Part shown: positions 6,688-8,864 of the stretch, piece after piece
Position numbering within the stretch: the stretch's first letter is position 1
Layout of the letters: the number at the start of each line of letters is the position of its first letter
Source: Clostridia bacterium
GTDB taxonomy: Bacteria; Bacillota; Clostridia; Christensenellales; Borkfalkiaceae
Direction of reading: 5' to 3'
NCBI GenBank assembly: GCA_900767885.1
Contig: CAAGAU010000013.1
Location: 1 to 8,864, forward strand
Length of the DNA: 8,864 nt
Position numbers and translations under genes: made by a program
The notes under the pieces: generated by a model
What the model was told of the DNA's origin: nothing
The model's input: the letters and a program-made list of their open reading frames with translations, nothing else
The model's database searches: none

Positions 6688-6845
6688 AACCCCTCGATTA
6701 CGTTTTAATCGTCGCGATTGCGGCGGCGATTATCGCGGCGATATACTTTACCGTAAAAAACGCGCGCAAAGGCAGAGGTTGTTGCGGCAGATGTTCGCAA
6801 TGTAACGCCTGTAAAGACGCCTTCGATAAGAAAAAGAAGAAATAA
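6684..6845 (+). CDS. FeoB-associated Cys-rich membrane protein
   Basis: This 53-residue ORF starts within the feoB stop codon (ATGA, 6684-6687). It encodes one N-terminal transmembrane helix (about residues 6-24, VLIVAIAAAIIAAIYFTV) followed by a short basic tail with five clustered cysteines, GCCGRCSQCNACK (Cys33, 34, 37, 40, 43), and a lysine-rich end. This architecture and position match the FeoB-associated Cys-rich protein family (Pfam PF12669), found after feoB in many Firmicutes and proposed to assist or modulate iron uptake, perhaps by handling Fe(II) at the cytoplasmic face. Its exact role is not established. No strong ribosome site is visible, so translation probably depends on coupling to feoB. 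No clear terminator follows it. Confidence 0.9.
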   Translation: MKPLDYVLIVAIAAAIIAAIYFTVKNARKGRGCCGRCSQCNACKDAFDKKKKK

Positions 6846-6890
6846 TTTACCGAAATTTGGTTTGCAGACGCACAAACCTCGCTTAAAATA

Positions 6891-6919
6891 TTGACAAAAA
6901 CTATATTTAATGTTAAAAT
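6891..6919 (+). promoter_or_regulatory. Promoter of the LRR lipoprotein gene
   Basis: Consensus -35 TTGACA (6891-6896) and -10 TAAAAT (6914-6919) are separated by 17 bp. The predicted start lies near 6926, giving a leader of about 44 nt. This start permits use of the ATG at 6940 or 6970; only the latter has a ribosome site (GGAG, 6960-6963). Confidence 0.78.
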
Positions 6920-6969
6920 TGTTAAGACTTTAATTTTAAATGGGTATTTTTAATACCGCGGAGTTAGAT

Positions 6970-8250
6970 ATGAAGAAAATTTTAGGGCTTTTGGTCGCAA
7001 TTTTTCTCTCGGCTACGGTAGCCTTCGGAACGGTTGCCTGCTCGAAAAATTCGGGCAGTTCCGACAAAGAACAGGCTTTCACCATTAAATACGAACTCAA
7101 CGAAGACGACGAAAACGACGTTTACTACACTCTCACCGGCTTTACCGTTTCGGACAAAGCGCAAAAACTCGCCAACAAAGGCGACTACGCCGCTCTTGCC
7201 GCACTCTTTAACAAACAGACCGGCAAAAACGATTACACCGCCGAAACCGTGCGCACTTTTACGGTAGCGAGCGAGTATAAAGCCGACGGCGCGACGGAAA
7301 CCAGACCCGTTAAGAAAATTGCCGCTTCCGCAGTTTCTGGACTTACTTTCTTAAAAGAAATAACCGTCCCTTCTTCGGTTGAAAAAATCGCCGCGGGCGC
7401 GTTTTCCAACCTTACCTCGCTTGAGAAAATAACTCTCCCGTTTACGGGCGAGAAAGTCGGCGCGGTAAACGGTAACAAGTCTTTCGGCTATATCTTCGGT
7501 ACGAGCGCGGGTAACGGACTTACCTCCTGCACTCAACAGTATAACGAAGGCTCTTCCGCCTCGACCGCTTATTACATTCCCACCACGCTTAAAACCGTAG
7601 TTATAACGGGCGACAATAAGTCGGAAGCGGGCGAAACCGTATACTACAAGCACGACGTAAAAAACAACAAGAATTACGTTCTTACCAAAGAAGAATACGA
7701 CGCTTTTGTCGAAACCGAAGAATTTACCAAACACACTCTTACCTCGGGCGCGAAAAAGAATTACGCCGTACCCGCTTATGCGTTTTACGGTTGCACCACT
7801 TTGGAAACGATAACTTTAAGCGGCAAGATCGAAAAAATCGACGACTATACTTTCAGCGGCTGCACTTCCGTTAAGAAATATTCTTTGGAAGGCGTTACCG
7901 AAGAAGTAGGAAATTATGCGTTTAACGGCTGCACTTCTTTAATCGAAGTAAACTTTAAGGGCGTAAAAACCATCGGCGCGCACGCGTTTGACGGCTGCAC
8001 CTCGCTCGGCAAAGAAAGCACCGTTGCCGAACACCCGGTAAAACTTGCCGACGTAACCGTTATAGGCGAATACGCGTTTAACGGCTGCACCGCTATTACC
8101 CGCGTAACTTTAAACGCGAACGGCGTTAAACTCGGCAAATGCGCGTTCAAGGGTTGTTCCGAACTCAAAAAGGTTGACAACAAACCCGCCGACGCCCCCA
8201 CCGGCGACGAAGATCCGTTTTTAAACTGCCACAAAGATCTTAACAAATAA
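6970..8250 (+). CDS. BspA-type leucine-rich-repeat lipoprotein
   Basis: The 426-residue protein begins with a lipoprotein signal peptide: MKK, a hydrophobic core, then GTVAC with the lipidated Cys24, and a Ser/Gly/Lys linker. It should be tethered to the outer face of the membrane. Two early LRR_5/BspA units lie at about 117-157 (AVSGLTFLKEITVPSSVEKI, GAFSNLTSLEKITLP). After the typical YIFGTSAGNGL...YYIPTTLKTVVIT segment (174-213) comes a Lys/Glu/Tyr-rich insert of about 50 residues (214-267). Six further units of about 23 residues start with AFxGC: YAFYGCTTL, YTFSGCTSV, YAFNGCTSL, HAFDGCTSL, YAFNGCTAI and CAFKGCSEL (270 onward). BspA-type proteins are often surface adhesins or ligand binders; the ligand here is unknown. 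ATG at 6970 is chosen over 6940 because of the signal peptide and GGAG 6 nt upstream. No C-terminal wall anchor is present. Confidence 0.9.
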   Translation: MKKILGLLVAIFLSATVAFGTVACSKNSGSSDKEQAFTIKYELNEDDENDVYYTLTGFTVSDKAQKLANKGDYAALAALFNKQTGKNDYTAETVRTFTVASEYKADGATETRPVKKIAASAVSGLTFLKEITVPSSVEKIAAGAFSNLTSLEKITLPFTGEKVGAVNGNKSFGYIFGTSAGNGLTSCTQQYNEGSSASTAYYIPTTLKTVVITGDNKSEAGETVYYKHDVKNNKNYVLTKEEYDAFVETEEFTKHTLTSGAKKNYAVPAYAFYGCTTLETITLSGKIEKIDDYTFSGCTSVKKYSLEGVTEEVGNYAFNGCTSLIEVNFKGVKTIGAHAFDGCTSLGKESTVAEHPVKLADVTVIGEYAFNGCTAITRVTLNANGVKLGKCAFKGCSELKKVDNKPADAPTGDEDPFLNCHKDLNK

Positions 8251-8270
8251 TAAATAATATAATGAATTAT

Positions 8271-8318
8271 AAAAACGCTGCGCCCGGGAAGCCTTCCGCT
8301 TTCAGGGCGCAGTGTTTT
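8271..8318 (+). terminator. Terminator of the LRR lipoprotein gene
   Basis: Long stem formed by CTGCGCCC (8278-8285) and GGGCGCAG (8305-8312). It extends outward through a G-T wobble and C-G to AAAA/TTTT, about 14 bp in all. A small GGAA/TTCC stem lies inside the loop. The T-run is only four bases (8315-8318). It begins about 20 nt after the stop codon. Confidence 0.8.
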
Positions 8319-8356
8319 AAATCTGTCTGCGGTTTATCATAATATGCAACGCAAAC

Positions 8357-8382
8357 GGGCGATTGCCGAATGGCAATCGCCC
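8357..8382. repeat. Perfect 11-bp hairpin without a T-run
   Basis: GGGCGATTGCC (8357-8367) and GGCAATCGCCC (8372-8382) are perfect inverted repeats with a GAAT loop. The stem is strong, but neither side has a clear T-run, so an ordinary terminator is not well supported. It could be a degenerate or second terminator after the lipoprotein gene, or the folded part of a small RNA. Confidence 0.6.
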
Positions 8383-8401
8383 TTAAATGTCAATGACGAA
8401 C

Positions 8402-8419
8402 AAAAAGGAGCGCCTTTTT
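8402..8419. repeat. Short A/T-flanked hairpin, possible weak terminator
   Basis: AAAAAGG (8402-8408) pairs with CCTTTTT (8413-8419) around an AGCG loop. Both strands end in five T, so it could act weakly in either direction. Read on the minus strand it lies 12 nt after the tRNA-like 3' end at 8432-8460, where a tRNA terminator would be expected. The stem has only two G-C pairs. Confidence 0.4.
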
Positions 8420-8431
8420 AAGCCGAAAACA

Positions 8432-8460
8432 TGGTAGGCGTCCACGGGGATTTGAACCAC
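8432..8460 (-). other. Possible tRNA 3'-end remnant
   Basis: On the minus strand the segment reads GTGGTTCAAATCCCC, then GTGGACGCC, then TACCA. It contains a canonical T-loop (TTCAAAT) and an ACCA end, as at the 3' end of a tRNA gene. It is not a working tRNA. The distance from the T-loop to ACCA is two bases too long, the T-stem has a mismatch, and upstream (toward 8520) there is no anticodon or D arm, only A/T-rich sequence. It may be a leftover from integration at a tRNA gene, or a chance similarity. Confidence 0.3.
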
Positions 8461-8497
8461 AAACATATAAAACACTGGAATTGGCGGCGGAGAACTA

Positions 8498-8526
8498 TTG
8501 AAAAAAGTGGAGGAATATGGTATAAT
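8498..8526 (+). promoter_or_regulatory. Promoter of the SUFU-domain gene
   Basis: -35 TTGAAA (8498-8503) and a perfect -10 TATAAT (8521-8526) are separated by 17 bp. The predicted start lies near 8533, leaving a leader of only about 23 nt before the ATG at 8556. The spacer contains GGAGG, which is upstream of the start point and therefore not a ribosome site for this transcript. Confidence 0.72.
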
Positions 8527-8555
8527 AATAAAAAACAAACAACGGATATTGGTTT

Positions 8556-8864
8556 ATGGAAAGTAAACGACATCAAAAATTATATGAGCATTATAAAACC
8601 GTTTTCGACGAAGAACCGATTTTTAGTTTGAAACTGAAAAAGAACGTCCTGCCGACAGATATGAAACCGATTACGACGTTTGTTTTCAAACCGACGGACG
8701 AAATGCCGTTTTGGAAACTGTGTACCATCGGCGCAAGCGATTATTTGATGCCCGAGCGTGAAATTGGTTGGGGAAGAAAAGCCAACCGCCGCAACGAGTA
8801 TATGATGCTTATTTCGCCCGACGTCGATATTCGTAATCCTTCGGACGACGAAGACGCGCCGACG
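8556..8864 (+). CDS. Suppressor-of-fused (SUFU) domain protein, N-terminal part
   Basis: An open frame of 103 codons starts at ATG 8556 and continues past the window end. After a charged N-terminus (MESKRHQKLYEHYKTVFDEE) it shows FWKLCTIGASDYLMP (about 56-70), then NRRNEYMMLISPDVDI (about 81-96). This is the pattern of the SUFU fold: a Thr/Ser-Gly-x-Ser-like turn followed by Met-Pro and an Arg/Asn-Glu-hydrophobic strand. Bacterial SUFU-family proteins are often predicted immunity or partner proteins of contact-dependent or polymorphic toxins, but many are stand-alone and uncharacterised. The start is supported by a promoter 30 nt upstream and the absence of an earlier in-frame start. The ribosome site is weak (CGGA about 9 nt upstream). 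The next genes are needed to judge its role. Confidence 0.75.
   Translation, partial: MESKRHQKLYEHYKTVFDEEPIFSLKLKKNVLPTDMKPITTFVFKPTDEMPFWKLCTIGASDYLMPEREIGWGRKANRRNEYMMLISPDVDIRNPSDDEDAPT

Noticed and set aside
6859..6878. GGTTTG/CAAACC inverted repeat after the feo operon as its terminator
   Set aside because: The stem is only 6 bp with an 8-nt loop and no T-run follows, so it does not meet the usual form of a Rho-independent terminator.
6940..6969. Upstream ATG giving ten extra residues on the LRR lipoprotein
   Set aside because: It has no Shine-Dalgarno sequence and would place acidic residues before the signal peptide; the ATG at 6970 has GGAG and starts with MKK.
8431..8631. 66-residue plus-strand frame between the lipoprotein and SUFU genes
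   Set aside because: It has no domain, starts on the tRNA-like remnant, passes through the SUFU promoter and overlaps the better-supported SUFU frame.

Overview
The window looks like ordinary chromosomal DNA of a Firmicute, most likely a gut-type anaerobic Clostridia relative. The clues are a bacterial pyruvate phosphate dikinase, a FeoA-FeoB-Cys-rich-peptide iron operon, a BspA-type leucine-rich-repeat lipoprotein, strong AGGAGG-type ribosome sites, and sigma-A-like promoters. I can read six such promoters, and all have exactly 17-bp spacers. The placement is inferred from gene content and style; no rRNA or other marker is present to confirm it.

Layout. Positions 1-2829 (minus strand) hold ppdK (pyruvate phosphate dikinase) with its own promoter, ribosome site and terminator. 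Positions 2957-3611 (minus) hold an isolated gene for an unrecognised membrane-anchored protein of 141 residues, with its own promoter and terminator. Positions 3637-4365 (minus) hold mntP, a Mn(II) efflux pump. Divergent from it, 4375-6845 (plus) is a tightly coupled operon: feoA (TTG start), feoB, and a 53-residue FeoB-associated Cys-rich membrane peptide, the last two each starting inside an ATGA overlap. Positions 6891-8318 (plus) hold a BspA-like LRR lipoprotein gene with its own promoter and terminator. Positions 8251-8555 contain no gene: they hold the lipoprotein terminator, a perfect 11-bp hairpin, a small A/T-flanked hairpin, a minus-strand remnant resembling the 3' end of a tRNA, and a promoter. 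Positions 8556-8864 hold the start of a suppressor-of-fused (SUFU) domain protein that runs off the window.

How the genes fit together. The clearest functional unit is the divergent mntP / feoAB region, which places manganese export back-to-back with ferrous iron import. The two promoters face away from each other with their -35 hexamers only 9 bp apart, embedded in a 7-bp inverted repeat. The feo promoter additionally carries a tandem 11-bp direct repeat across its -10 element and start point. This would allow joint control of the cell's Fe/Mn balance, although the regulator cannot be identified from this sequence. ppdK is a metabolic gene apparently unrelated to its neighbours. I found no CRISPR array, insertion sequence, phage gene or clearly new multi-gene system. 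The least ordinary parts are the metal-homeostasis control region and the 8.25-8.86 kb junction.
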